A stretch of DNA of 64,000 nt from Bos javanicus (Eukaryota > Chordata > Mammalia > Artiodactyla > Bovidae), in assembly GCF_032452875.1 (NCBI RefSeq), contig NC_083890.1:42468483-42532482 (forward strand). Direction: 5' to 3'. Made by a program: the position numbers and the translations under genes. The notes beneath the pieces were generated by a model that was not told where the DNA came from, did not search any database, and saw only the letters and a list, made by a program, of their open reading frames with translations. Shown one piece after another: positions 44,540 to 55,985 of this stretch. Within the stretch, counting starts at the first letter, position 1. Every line of letters starts with the position of its first letter.

Positions 44540-45130
44540 TATGCTTGCTCAGATGAAAGGACAAATCAGAAGGCACCTATCACAAGTCTGTGAGCAGAGA
44601 AACAAAGGCCCCCGCTGCCGCGGACACCCTCCCACTAACTTGGGTCTTAATGGTAGGTTTAATTTCCTCACGCTGGCTGAAAGGAGGGGAAAAAACTCAG
44701 CGGAAAGAGCCAGGGTGTGGGCAGTGGCGGCGGTGGGGAAGCGACAGCTGTCGTATTCATGGTTAATCAGGTGTGTCTGTCTTTGTGTCGCATCTGTCTG
44801 CTACTGTTGCCGGGCCACATGTGAAAGGGAGCCGAGGGGAAGGGGCCATTCATGTTCAAAGGCGGCAGCACTGACCTCTGCTTCGTTCTCCTCGGGGTAG
44901 GAGAGCTTGTCTATTTAACTTTCCCCATTATAGGAAGCTGTAATTCTGCTCTATTAGCCCACCCTCACCATTTTGGCCTGACAGACGCAAGCTGCATCCA
45001 GAATGCCATAAATCTGCGGGGAGAAGGAGCCTCTTCTCCCCTCCCATGCTTGTCCTTCGGGATTCGGTTTGATTTGTCAAACAAGACAAAACCAGAAAGA
45101 GAGAAACAGGGGAGCTGAGGGCATCTCGGG
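44540..45130. promoter_or_regulatory. Candidate regulatory island (repeat-poor, motif-rich)
   Basis: Repeat-free and GC-richer than its surroundings. It contains E-box words CAGCTG (44745-44750) and CACATGTG (44816-44823), a TTAATCA word (about 44763) and a TCF/LEF-like TTCAAAGG (44855-44862). The open frames (119, 88 and 145 codons) are not recognised as proteins. Enhancer or promoter is an inference from composition and motifs. A small unannotated exon is not excluded. Confidence 0.3.
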
Positions 45131-45882
45131 TCCCCTTCCGCTTCAGACTGACCCAGATGCTAAATGTGCCTTTCCCCTGATGAGCTTTGGGGGGCTTCCC
45201 TGCCCCACAACAAGAACACCCGTCTGTCTCACGAGTCCCACAGACGCATGGTGTTCTTGTCAGACTTCAGTCATCCCCCTGGCACCAAACCCTCCCCTGC
45301 TTTCCTCCACCCCCTTCCTTCCTCTCTGCCCAGGCACAGAGGGGCAAGGGCAGAGCCTGGGGGCGTCTCCCAGCTTCTCCTGGAGTCAGGTCTGCTTGTT
45401 AGATGACAGTCCGGCCCTGCCGGACAGGACTCTGCTCTCCAGCACCTGGAGAAACAGTGGAAAGAGAAACAACCCCGCCACTTCCCAGTGCACGAGAATG
45501 TACTAAGACTTAGCAGCTTAGAGTCTGGAAGACTCCAACTGGAGACTCAAACTGACCCCTTCTTACCAGTGGCTCTGGGGGCTCCGTCTTACCCTTTCAG
45601 GGTCCTTTGCATCCAGCCTGTCTTCTTCTTTGGGGCCAGCCCTTGTGTTTCTTGGAGTAAATGGTAGTCATCAGCATTTTCAAAATCAAGGAACTCTCAC
45701 TCAAGCTGACTTTCCTTGAGAATCAGCCATCATGGACTTAGCATATTGTTCAGGAGAGCCTGACACTTGGAGATCTATTTTGGTTTAAGCCACTTCTCAA
45801 TATAGGTACTACCAGTTAACAACAGCAAAATGTTAATTTTTCTTGTGGGAAGGCTGGAGTCAGACTCTACTGTTACTGCACT
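45131..45882. other. Single-copy, C-rich sequence
   Basis: No repeat identified. Frames of up to 145 codons (45069-45506) are Pro/Ser-rich and have no family resemblance I recognise. Confidence 0.4.
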
Positions 45883-45927
45883 TTGTGTGTGTGTGTGTGT
45901 GTGTATACACATGTGTGTATGTATGTA
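45883..45927 (+). repeat. (GT)n microsatellite
   Basis: About eleven pure GT units followed by interrupted GT/GTAT repeats. Confidence 0.95.
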
Positions 45928-46339
45928 ACTTTTTCTTCATCAGAATTGTTACCTTCCCAAGGTGTGGGTTGTCATCAGCACAGCCAACTTCCCTCTATGA
46001 GCCTGTTTGGATTGCTGTGGCTGTTCTATTAATCTGCAACTTTGGGATCAGGAAGGTTTTGTTTCCCTAATGCTGAAAGAGTTTGGAAAACCATTCTACT
46101 GCCTCAGGCCCTGCCTCTTCCCTCTGATACGCCTGGGATCTCCAGATTTCAGTGAAATCGGTAGGCAAATATGTAGCTCTTAATAGAAGCCTAGTGCTCT
46201 GCTAGGCTCTTGTGAGGCCTTCAAGGACATTTCATCTTGCCAGAGACCAAGGATCATGTGAATAAAACAAGCAGTAACAAAGTAGGGCTGAAATTTTGTT
46301 AAAAACTTTAAAGAAACAAAGAAAATACTTACACAAAGA
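45928..46339. other. Unclassified sequence
   Basis: No gene. Possibly decayed L1 near its end. Confidence 0.35.
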
Positions 46340-46460
46340 AGAATGCACAGTCCTAAGGATACAGCTTGATGAGGTATTGCAGATGGAACACACTCGTGTG
46401 TTCCCAGATCAAGAAACAGTATATCATTGCAGTTTCTTAAAGTCCTACCCATGTGGGGAC
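46340..46460 (-). mobile_element. Old L1ME-like fragment, minus strand
   Basis: 'cacactcgtgtgttcccaga' and 'tcaagaaacagtatatca' read like reversed L1ME 3' sequence. Confidence 0.5.
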
Positions 46461-46686
46461 CTCGTTACATCTGAAAATATTCTTCTACAACACAGTTTGG
46501 GACTGAGATTGCGTTCATTACCTGGTTATACAAGTTCAGTGATGGAAAGGTTCCCATCAGCTGGAAGGGATTTGGGTCATGGCAGGATCTGAGTGTGAGC
46601 TGGGTTGGCCTTCTGAGGTTGGGCTTTACAGAGCTGGACTTATGGAACTCATGGCTCCAGGGGAGGATATAGAAGATTCTGGCCTC

Positions 46687-46772
46687 TTTTTTTTTTTTTT
46701 TTAAACAAAACAAAACGCTATGGCAAAATATACATATTATAATATTTACCATCTTAACCACTTTTCAAAATT
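46687..46772 (-). mobile_element. L1M 3' end, minus strand (left piece)
   Basis: Poly-T at 46687-46702 is the reversed poly-A tail, followed by 'acaaaacgctatggcaaaat' and 'atttaccatcttaaccactt'. The L1 3' end is intact, then split by a CHR SINE. Confidence 0.75.
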
Positions 46773-47062
46773 AAAATTTTTATTATTTATTTATTATTTT
46801 TGGCTGCCCTGGGTCTTCATCACTGTGCGGGGGCTCTCTCTAGGCGTGGCAAGTGGGGCTACCCTCTGTTGCAGCACATGCGCTTCTCATTGTGGTGGCT
46901 TCTCTCGTTGCGGAGCTCAGGCTCTAGGCTCATGGGCTTCAGTAGTAGTGGCACACAGGCTAGCTGCTCTGTGGCTGTGCAGTCTTCCCAGACCAGGGAT
47001 TGAACTGGTGTACCCTGCATCGCAAGGTGGATTTTTAACCACTGGACCATCAGGGAAGTCCC
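46773..47062 (-). mobile_element. CHR-2-type SINE, minus strand, nested in L1
   Basis: 'ttatttattatttttggctg' (reversed tail), 'tctagctctgtggctgtgc'-type body text ('ctagctgctctgtggctgtg'), and the head 'ccactggaccatcagggaag'. The imperfect target duplication cttaaccactttt (46753) versus cttagtcattttt (47065) flanks it. Confidence 0.85.
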
Positions 47063-47612
47063 GTCTTAGTCATTTTTAAGTGTAACACTACGGCTCAGTA
47101 GTGTTAAATACATTCAGATAGTTTTGTAACGTCTCCAGAACTCTTTTCATCTTGCAAACTGAAGCTCTATATCCATTAAACAATAACCCTACTCCGCAAC
47201 CACCATTCTGTTTTCTGTCCCTATGAGCTGACTGCTCTAGGTACCTCATACAAGTAGTCATACAGTATTCGTCATCTTGTGACGGTTTATTTCCACTCGG
47301 CATTGTGTCCTTACGGTTCAGCCACGCAGCAGGTGTCAGAGTGTCCTACCTTTTTCAGGCTGAATAATATCCATTGTATGTATAAACCACGTTGTGATTA
47401 TCCAAACATCTGTCAATGGACACTTGAGTTCTACCTTTTGTCTATAGTAAGAATGTTGCTATGAGCGTGGGTATACAAATATCATTTCAAGATCTGTTTT
47501 CAGTCATTTGGGGTATATACTCAAAAATAGAATTGTTACATCAACTGGTAGTATTGTTTTTATTTTCTGAGGAACCGCCGTTCAGTTTTTGATAGCAGTA
47601 TCTCCATTCTGA
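47063..47612 (-). mobile_element. L1M 3' end, minus strand (right piece)
   Basis: 'ctccagaactcttttcatct', 'gaataatatccattgtatgt', 'ctgtcaatggacacttgagt', 'gttgctatgagcgtgggtat' and 'tctgaggaaccgccgttcag' give the reversed L1M 3'UTR in correct order, continuing 46687-46772. Confidence 0.8.
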
Positions 47613-48659
47613 CATCAATTTAACCTGAACTGTTTCCTCCTCAGCAGCGTCCTGGGTGACCCCCGGGGAAGAGGAGATGGATCGAGGTGGTGGCTGTTGT
47701 TAGGATGGTGCTCTGGATTCTCTAGGTGCCTGTCTTCGGGGCTTTAGAGCTGATAAGGCAGCAGAAGCTGGAGCCGTGGTTGTTCACAGTGGACACTGGA
47801 GACTGTGGTAAAGACAGCGGGAGTAGCTTATTTTGCACAAAGATGAATGAGTTTGCATTATTTGTAGGAGAATGGAGGGCAAAGGGGTCCTTGATTACTA
47901 GGTATTATTCAGAGGTGTAACACCTGTTCAGCATATCACAGGGCTTTAGTTAAAAGTGTTGGGGGTATTTGTAGAACAGACAGTGAAGAAGACAGAGGGA
48001 AGGAGAAGCCGCTGACACAGTTGTGGAGGCCACACACTGCTTTCCAGTAGCATCTGCACAGAAAGAGGTGCTGCCTGCCTAGAAAGGTGGTCCTCAGAAA
48101 CATGGGCGCTGCTGGCCCCGACTGCCAGAAAACCCTCATGTTGAATATTCAGGGGCTTCTTCAAGTGATTTTAAGTGCTTCTGTTTCCTAACTCCGGTTG
48201 CTCTCTTGCAGGGGCCAGCCTACCATTAACGTGCATTTGAAGTGGGCATTGTGTGGGTCACGTGGGTGGGGACCTTCAGGACTGTAGATATGGGGACTCA
48301 TTATTATCCCTGAAAGAACAGAAATAAGGGATTTGCTATTTCTAAATCCCTTTGCTTTGGCCCTCTCCCATTTTATCATGGAAAAAACCCTCAATCATGG
48401 TAGTAATAAATGCTGTTTCCTTTTCTCCCAGGACATTCTGTATACTTGAAGCACACACTTATCTGCCTAGACACACATATAAACACTTGAGGTGGCACAA
48501 TTTAGTTTCTGCTACTTAGAGCCCAAACATTACCATCTAATACAGACATACAGATAATATATTATGCAACTCTTTTTTTTTTCATTTTATTGTATAGCAT
48601 ATAAATTATATACCTCAATAAAACTCTGAAACAATACTCTTTACCATTATAAATTGCTT
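47613..48659. other. Mostly single-copy sequence
   Basis: No gene supported. A T-run and 'tatacctcaataaaactctg' at about 48571-48635 look like a small L1 3'-end fragment. Confidence 0.4.
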
Positions 48660-48845
48660 CAACATGCTATTGAATCTCATCAAAATTATTAAGTTGGTAT
48701 TATTTTCATTTAGCAGAAAAGAGGCTGAAGAGATTGACACTTGTTCAAATTTACACTATGTGTTGGAAGTGGAATTAGGACAAGAATCCAGGTCACTGAA
48801 GTAAACTCTAGGTCCACCAGTCTTTCTCCTCCACCACAGGATCTG
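48660..48845 (-). mobile_element. MIR SINE, minus strand
   Basis: 'ttgaatctcatcaaaattat', 'gcagaaaagaggctgaagag', 'acaagaatccaggtcactga' and 'ccaccagtctttctcctcca' follow the reversed MIR order over about 185 bases. Confidence 0.7.
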
Positions 48846-48906
48846 TAGTGATCATTTGCAGTCAGAGATCACCTTGCAGAAAGATTCAAAGAAGCTACCG
48901 ATTCAC

Positions 48907-49105
48907 CAGTGACTCAAAGGTAAAGAATCCACTTGCAATGTAGGAGATGTGGGTTCCATCGCTGGGAAGGGAAGAGCCCCTGGAGCAGGGCATGGCAGCC
49001 CATTCCAGCATTCTTGCCTGGAGAATCCCATGGACAGAGGAACCTGGTGGGCTACAGTCCATGGAGTTGCAAAGAGTTGGACATGACTTAAGCGACTGAG
49101 CATAC
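48907..49105 (+). mobile_element. Bov-tA SINE
   Basis: Head 'aaaggtaaagaatccacttg', 'gggttccatcgctggg', 'gcccattccagcattcttgc' and 3' end 'gttggacatgacttaagcga'. Flanking direct repeat accgattcac / accaattcac at 48897-48906 and 49106-49115 (one mismatch). Confidence 0.95.
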
Positions 49106-49115
49106 ACCAATTCAC

Positions 49116-49959
49116 TATCTTCATAAAACTTAACTAATGTTGATCTTTCCATGGTGTCAATTTAGAAATGTCTTTATCTTATACTTGGCCATGCACTGAA
49201 CTCCTTTAAATATAGATAAAATAAAATAAGAATTGAGGTTATTGCAATAGGCATAACTCCAATTGAATCTTAGGGAAGATAGCTGGTAGTGTGGAAAATA
49301 TTTTTAGTATTCATGATATGTGTACAGCAGCTTATTTCTAACGTTGTTTTGATAATGTACATGTCTTAAATTTCTACTATAGGGATTTATAGGAAATAAA
49401 ATGAAATAATCTTGCTCAAATGGGTTTTAGGTCAGATTGCAAAGATGTCTTGATCTACCTGTTTGATATAGAATAATAACTATTTTTTCCTGATGAGTTT
49501 ATAGTATGTTAGTTAATTAAGAACCATTTACCTAGAGATATGTTCTCTTCCTTATCAGGTACATACTGCAAACATGACCATAGATATTATGTAGCAATGG
49601 GAAATGCTTCTGCGGTTTTGGAGGTGATTCTTTTAATTTTATCTCACAGCAGTTGTACAGGGAATTGTTGATGCTCATGTTTTATTTCCTTTTGTTATAA
49701 AATCTTCACAGTTTGCAAAAATAAAAGTTACGAGCTGTGTGTCCTTTACTTCCTACTCCCTGTGAGAAAGGTTAAGATAGAGAAAGAACATTCAGTGATG
49801 GCCATTGTTGGTGGAGAGAATGATACTGGGAACTGGTAGATAAGAATGGGGAGGAAAAAAAATATTTGTCCTGATTCAGCTTAATGAGAAACAGGAATAT
49901 AATAGTAGCATAGAAAAGATAAAATTTATTACTGTCTTGTTGAAAAGATGTTCAGAGTT
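49116..49959. other. Single-copy AT-rich sequence
   Basis: No repeat or gene recognised. Contains AATAAA-like words near 49722, but no supported transcript end. Confidence 0.45.
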
Positions 49960-50325
49960 GGCAGTCCATAGCTGGTACAGTTCTTCTATGAGAATTTCAA
50001 ATATTCAGTTTTCTTCTAGTTTATTAGCCTGCCATTTTCAGAATGTAGCTTTTGCCTTTATGGTTCAAGATGGCTGCTAGGACTCCAGCCATCATATCTG
50101 TCTTCCTTTTAAAGAAGAGGAACTTTCCAGAAACTCCACACAATTCTTCTGCTCATATCTTATGGTCTACAACTTAATTGTGTGGCCAACTTAGTTACAG
50201 GATAGGCTGGGGAATATAGTATTTTTTTGTGGATGGCAATTAGCTAGAGTGAAAATTGAGAGTCTAGTATTTAAAAGGGAAGAAATGGATATTAGAAGAA
50301 AACTGTATTCTTTGACATAGGTTAT
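49960..50325. mobile_element. Unclassified ancient interspersed repeat (family Y)
   Basis: 'tcaagatggctgctaggact', 'ccagccatcatatctgtctt', 'actccacacaattcttctgc', 'gttacaggataggctgggga' and 'agaaatggatattagaagaa' form a recognisable mammalian repeat signature. I cannot name the family with confidence. Shares sequence with 32105-32270. Confidence 0.5.
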
Positions 50326-50329
50326 TCAT

Positions 50330-50640
50330 TTTGTTTCCCAAATACCCATGCAGACCTGTCTTCCACCTTCTTGCTACCTGGATTGCAGGTGTAGCAGTGG
50401 AACTTCAGAGCCATCTTGGACCCAGATGTAAACTTGGGAACGAAAGCCACACACCGCTGAACAGTAAGTAGGTGAGACTCAAGGCACATGAGTCCCTGGC
50501 AAGGTGGAGCTGTAGCTAGACCAGCCCTAGACTTCTGTGTAAGAGAGAAATACACATTTGTTTTGATTAAGCCATTTTTGTTAGGATTTTGATAGTTGCA
50601 TCTGAGCTTACTCTTAACTGATGTAAGTATAATATAAACT
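50330..50640 (+). mobile_element. Probable old LTR 3' part (MaLR/ERVL-like)
   Basis: 'ttcttgctacctggattgca', 'cagagccatcttggacccag', 'gggaacgaaagccacacacc', 'gtaagagagaaatacacatt' and 'ttaactgatgtaa' follow the end region of an old LTR-type repeat. The 77-codon minus-strand frame here is repeat-derived. Confidence 0.45.
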
Positions 50641-51309
50641 TATACAATAGCTTTTGTTTTAAGATTGTATCTTATTTTCCCTGTCAGTGCAGGTGGACTG
50701 ACCATCTATCCACGATCCTGGCCCATTCTGTGCTGAATACCAGATATATAAAGGTCACTAAGATGTAGGTCTTACCTGTAGGAGCTCGCATGGCAGTGAG
50801 GGGCAAACAAACCAATGTGGTGAAAGCGCTTCAGTTGCTTCAGTGGAAAGAAATTTGTGTTCAGTAGAGTGGAGCCCAGGGATATTTGTAATATTCTCTG
50901 CTGCCATCTTTAGACTGAACAAAACCCCAAGCTCCTTATAAGTAAATTTGGGGTGTTGACTATACCATATTTTTCTTTATCATTAACATTATCACCATGT
51001 TAATCACCTATAATTATTTCTTGAACATAGAAAATTTGTTTGTTTTTTGTTTGTTTGTTTTGCTTATATTGGGAGGATGATGTTATCAGATTAAACAGTA
51101 ATTTTCCCTTGAGAAGTTTTCAGGATAATTGGAGCAGACTATTTTTACTTAAAACCAAAGATAGATTGGCTACATATAACCTGCTCAAGTAGTGAGCATT
51201 TTAGGTGAGAAGAAATGTACTTTTCCTTTTAGGTTTGAGAGTAAAGCTGAATCCCTATTTTCTTGCTATTATTGGCATTACAATGAATCACCACAGTACT
51301 TATGTGTTC
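50641..51309. other. Mostly single-copy sequence
   Basis: Includes a GTTT-type simple repeat at about 51036-51062. About 50750-50830 may be a diverged old repeat. No gene. Confidence 0.4.
51036..51062 (+). repeat. (GTTT)n simple repeat
   Basis: Tandem GTTT units with one T-run interruption. Confidence 0.85.
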
Positions 51310-51480
51310 CAAAGAGTTCTTAGTTGATTTCTCACTGCAACTTGTATTTTACAGATGAGAAAATTGAAGTTCATTAGCATCTAGGCAAGTCCTGACGAAG
51401 GTCGTGCCACTAGTAAACAGTGGAATCAGGATTTGAATTCAGGTCTGGACTCTTTGTATTCTGTCTGTGTGTCGGTTACA
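51310..51480 (-). mobile_element. MIR SINE, minus strand
   Basis: 'gtattttacagatgagaaaa', 'ttgaagttcattagcatcta', 'gtggaatcaggatttgaatt' and 'caggtctggactctttg' follow reversed MIR closely. Confidence 0.8.
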
Positions 51481-52818
51481 ACCTTACTGTGGAGACTCAG
51501 CCGTGAAAGCAGAAGGAGGTGGAAGGTTAGCGGAAGCTGGAGAGGAAAAAAGGTGAAGATCTTTTGAAGTTTTCCTGCTCAGCCAGGAAAACATGGCTGC
51601 AGTTATCAGGTAATTGAAGTGTCAGCGTGATGCTGTCAGGAGGGCTGGATGAATTTGTTCCCATTGGCCTGTACATGGTGGCTAAGTGAGTGGCACAATC
51701 GCAGTTTTCAGGTGAAGAAACTCTCCGGCTGTCAAGGGAGTTCCTCTTTAGAAGCAACTCTATGAACATGCAAAATCAATGTCATTGAAGTCTTGCTTAT
51801 GGTACTGCCTCCGATATCGTTTGATACTCACATAAAAGAGGTATTTGCCATTTGACAGGACTAAGACTGTGAGATTGTGGAGATTCTCTCCAACTCTGTT
51901 TCACAAATATCTGTAAACTCGGTTCCCCTGGTGTGTTTTCTTTTATTACAAAGTCTTTGTCACCCTGGGGCCTCCTCTGTCCTTTGACTTTTGTGAGTGA
52001 CCATTCCTGCTCTTGATGAATTTGAAGTGCAGACCTAGATCATCTTCCCAATGTTGGTAACAAGGAATGCTGTTCTTGTCTTCATTTTTATCTCTAGCCT
52101 CCTTTTTTCTTTCTCTTGATTCTTATTCTTCTTCCTGTAGTGACCACGTGCCTCCAGGTAACTGCACCCCCATTTCCTGCTACCCTCCTCCCTCTACCTA
52201 GCTACCACCCAACCTCAAAGCTCACATCCTCTAGCACAAGAAATGGTGAGTTCTATGGAAAAAGCATTCAGTGGCCCTTAGGATTGTTGGCATCTTAATC
52301 ACCTGATTGCCTGCCCAGACAGTGGGGAGGAAATAACCTGAGCCCTTGTTTTCTCAGTGACCAGACAGATTTTGGTGTTGGTTAGCGGCATATGTACCTT
52401 TGATTAGCTTTCATTGCCAATACTGGGACATGCTTTTTCTAGAAGCTTGGGCCTTTCACTCGTAGGAGCTCAGCCGTAGGTGACTTGTACACATGTATTG
52501 AAATAGGGGGTCCTCCAGGTCATGCCTCACGTTGTAGACACTTAGAAGGAGGTGTCTTTTGTTTGTTGAGAGCTGGGAGTGTTGTTATAATATCCGTCAT
52601 ACTGGGAGGCAGTCAAGAAATCTTTTTGTAAAAAGTGATTGATCTTTTGCCCCCTCCTTTGGAGATATTTTTAAATGGCCCCTCTTCTTCTTGCCCTGTA
52701 GAATCTCCTTGAATCACATGAGCTTCCATTCCTACTGCTGAAAATATTTGTGTTTTTTATGTAACATGTTAAGCAATATTCCATTAAAAAGGTAATGGAT
52801 GTTTATTTTAAGGAGATT
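51481..52818. other. Single-copy sequence
   Basis: No repeat or exon recognised with confidence. Confidence 0.45.
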
Positions 52819-52825
52819 AGGAAGT

Positions 52826-53044
52826 TTTTGTTGTTCTTGTTGTTTAGTTGCTAGGTCAAGTCTGACTCTTTGCAACCCCATGGACTATAGCCTGCCAGGC
52901 TCCTCTGTCCATGGGATTCTTCAGGCAAGAATACTGGAGTGGGTTGCCATTTCCTTCTCCAGGGTATTTTCCCAACCCAGGGATCGAACCCATGTCTCCT
53001 GCATTGCAGGTGAATTCTTTACCTCTGAGCCACCAGGGAAGCCC
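52826..53044 (-). mobile_element. Bov-tA SINE, minus strand
   Basis: 3' end 'gttgtttagttgctaggtca' at left, 'ttgccatttccttctccagg' in the middle, head 'tacctctgagccaccaggga' at right. Target duplication aggaagt at 52819-52825 and 53045-53051. A 143-codon frame reading across it is translated SINE. Confidence 0.96.
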
Positions 53045-53051
53045 AGGAAGT

Positions 53052-54164
53052 ATACAAGACCGGATAAAATAAACATTGTCCTTAATGATGATAAGACTGC
53101 CATGCTTTATCTTATTTCCTTTGTTTCAAGGGTGATAGATACTTTTTTTGGGAAATCCTACATTTGCTATCATCATTGGAGAGTACATCGTTTTTGTGAA
53201 CATGTTCTGAGAAAGGGACAGGTGTCTTGATTCCCTCTAAAGTGCTGGGATCTCCCATGAGTCAGTTAATAGTAGCATTTATTCTCTTTGCTCTGTTGTC
53301 AGATGCCAGCAATTCTAGCAGTAGGCAGCTTTGGAGTCTGAGAAGTCAGTGTCCCCAGCCCAGTGTCCACACAGGATGTGGGAGGGAATATGCTAACTGA
53401 TAATTGTTGAAATAGCAAAGTTTTGAATAACTTACTCTCTTGATAAATTGCAATGCATTTTAGACTGAGTCCCCTTAAAAATACTGCTCTTTAGATTCAG
53501 AAAGGGGTGGTGTCCATCTGGCCTGCAGGCATGCCTGTGAGGCCCTATTGGTGTGAACAATATCATCTTATTGTTATTATAACATACCCCTTATCATCTG
53601 GGTTGTGAGCTCGGTCAGAAGAAAGGCAGAGTTCTGCTGTGAGAGACTGCGTCTGCACAACTCACCTTGGGAGGATGGGGTTGGTGTCCTTTGGAGAGCG
53701 GCCACTGGACCTCTCTAGCTAATGGGGAGGAAGGAAGGAGGTTGATGGTGGAGAACGGGTCTACATACTTCAATCCCACCATAATCTGAATTTCTGAAGC
53801 TGAGACTCAATTGAGATTATGTATATAAATGCCATGTGGCATGAACCTATACACTATAAACTATATACACACATCGGCTATCGAGTCATAAATTTTCAAG
53901 AAAACAGAGAAGAAAGGTCTCCTTCAGAAAAAAAACAGCCGAAGTCTGTTCCTTTGATACATTTCTGACTGAAGGCAAAAGGCTGGCCCTGATTCTTTGG
54001 CATCAGCCCATTCCATAGTAAGGGTCACCCTTGTAGGCGTAGGGTTTCTTGATCTTCCTGTATAGCTTTCGTTGACCCATTTTCTCCCTTTCTGAGTTTT
54101 GCAGAATCAGCTCCTCCATAGATTTTGTGTGTGTGTGTGGAGAATGGCCTTGGTAAAAGTAAAA
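53052..54164. other. Single-copy sequence
   Basis: No repeat or exon recognised. A short GT run lies at about 54126-54139. Confidence 0.45.
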
Positions 54165-54171
54165 AACTCCT

Positions 54172-54364
54172 GGGGCTTTCCTGGTGGCTCAATGGTAAAA
54201 AATCTGCCTGCAATACAGGAGACCCGGTTCGAGCCCTGGGTTGGGAAGATCCCCTGGAGGAGGGCATGGCCTGGAGAATTCCATGAACTGAGGAGCCTGG
54301 CAGGCTACAGTCCATGGGGTTGCAGAGTCAGACACGACTGAGTGACTAACACACACACACAGAG
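54172..54364 (+). mobile_element. Bov-tA SINE with CA-repeat tail
   Basis: Head 'ggggctttcctggtggctca', 'aggagacccggttcgagccc', a slightly shortened middle, and 3' end 'cagacacgactgagtgacta' followed by (AC)n. Target duplication aactcct at 54165-54171 and 54365-54371. The (AC)n tail has grown into a microsatellite. Confidence 0.95.
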
Positions 54365-54371
54365 AACTCCT

Positions 54372-55651
54372 AGTTTCTGTACTTGAGGTAAGGACAGCTT
54401 GCTCATCCTAGAGTTCATCCTCACCCTGGAGACCCCAGTTGTCCCCCACGTCACCAGTTTGCTGCTGCAGTGATGGGATGGCTCCCCAAGTGTGAGGGTG
54501 AAGGAATCGCAGCTTGCATTCCTACAGCTTTCCTTCCGTGGGCACCGGTTGATATTCTAGTTTACCCCTTGCAGTTTGCTTGTCACCCTAGAGGAGGAAG
54601 GTTGAAGGTCTTATTTTGGGGCATGTGTTTTTTTACAGTGTTTATTTTCACCTCATGGCATATGAGGAATCGTAGGAAATTAGGGTCGCACCCCCAGGTG
54701 TAGTGTAGAAGGCTGGATGGAAGAAAACTGAACTCTGAGAAGCAGCTCTGTGCTGGAGGCCGTGAATTCAGCTTGTGTGTCTGACCTGGAAGCAGAGCCT
54801 GCCTCCAGGGCGGGGCGGGGGTGGGCAGACGGGGAGCGTCTGCTCATTTTGTGTGGAGCAGGGGCCCCGGACCCCCGGGTTTAGGTTGTGGGGGCGGAGA
54901 CATCCTTGGGGTGCCAAGGAGATGAGGATTTATTGCCTGCTCACCCGGGGAAGGAAGCAAGCCCAGGACATGGAGTCAGCAGCAGGGAAAGGGGTGCCTC
55001 TTTCATTCCACAGCGCCTGGCCTGGTCTTGTGAGGCCGGCTCTTTCTGTTCCTGCTTTGGCCTCCGCTCCCGACTGCAGACCCTCCTGTGTCTCCTTCCA
55101 CTCCTCATCCTCGGGCCTTGAGGCTTCCTTGGCGTCTGCTTGCCACATCTCCCGGGCATGCCTCCAGGCTGGCTTGCTGCTCCCTAAACCCCTTCAGTGG
55201 CGGCCCGTCTCAACTGTGACTGAGCCCACTACCCAGCTTCCTGGGAGACCCGATGTGACCAGAGGGGTCACCGCCTGGCGCTGGTTCCCTCTGGGCAGAG
55301 CTTCTGTTTGACCCCGGGGTGCTCTTCACGGGGGAGGATGGTGGAGACAGGATCCTGGGCGGTGGAGGCGGCCTTTGGGTAAGGAACTGTCTGAGGCAGG
55401 GCTCCTTCATCACAGACAGGCCTCGGGCTGTTGTACGAGGGAGACCTTTGTGTTGGGCTTTGTCTATAGGCTTTTCCTCAGCTCCTCTCCAGAGTGGAGG
55501 GAGAAGATTCAAGTTTCTGGGGGAAATCCTAGAGAGAGCTGGATGCTGGGCCAGAGGAGGGCAGAGAAAGAGGAACCCCCCCACCCCCAACCCCGCCATA
55601 TCTTTCTGTCTTTTCATACTGTTCATGGGGTTCTGAAGCCCCAGGTCAAAC
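54372..55651. other. Single-copy, GC-rich stretch with L2-like patch
   Basis: About 55170-55225 ('ctgctccctaaaccccttca', 'gtggcggcccgtctcaac') resembles an L2-type segment. Frames of up to 178 codons (54775-55311) are Pro/Ser/Gly-rich, without a family match. I see no exon. Confidence 0.4.
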
Positions 55652-55985
55652 AGTCCCTTGGACAGCAAAGAGATCAAACCAGTCAGTCCTAAAGGAAATC
55701 AGTCCTGAACGTTCATTGGAAGGACTGATGCTGAAGCTGAAACTCCAATACTTTGGCCACCTGATGTGAAGAGCCAACTCCTTTGAAAAGACCCTGATGC
55801 TGGGAAAGATTGAAGGCGGGAGGAGAAGGGGACAACAAAGGATGAAATGGTTGGATGGTATCGCTGACTCAATGGACATGAGTTTGACCAAGCTCTGGGA
55901 GTTGGTGATGGACAGGGCAGCCTGGTGTGCTGCAGTCCATGGGGTCACAAAGAGTCAGACATGACTGAGCGACTGAACAACAACC
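55652..55985 (+). mobile_element. BovB LINE 3' end
   Basis: Begins in the last RT-coding text (agtcccttggacagcaaaga), continues through 'ggaaatcagtcctgaacgtt' and 'gatgctgaagctgaaactcc', and ends 'gactgaacaacaaccaa'. 5'-truncated, non-coding. Confidence 0.95.

Noticed and set aside
49700..49750. Gene 3' end from an AATAAA-like word
   Set aside because: A lone word in AT-rich sequence without an upstream exon.
54775..55311. 178-codon plus-strand frame
   Set aside because: GC-rich chance frame, Pro/Ser/Gly-rich, partly over an L2-like patch.
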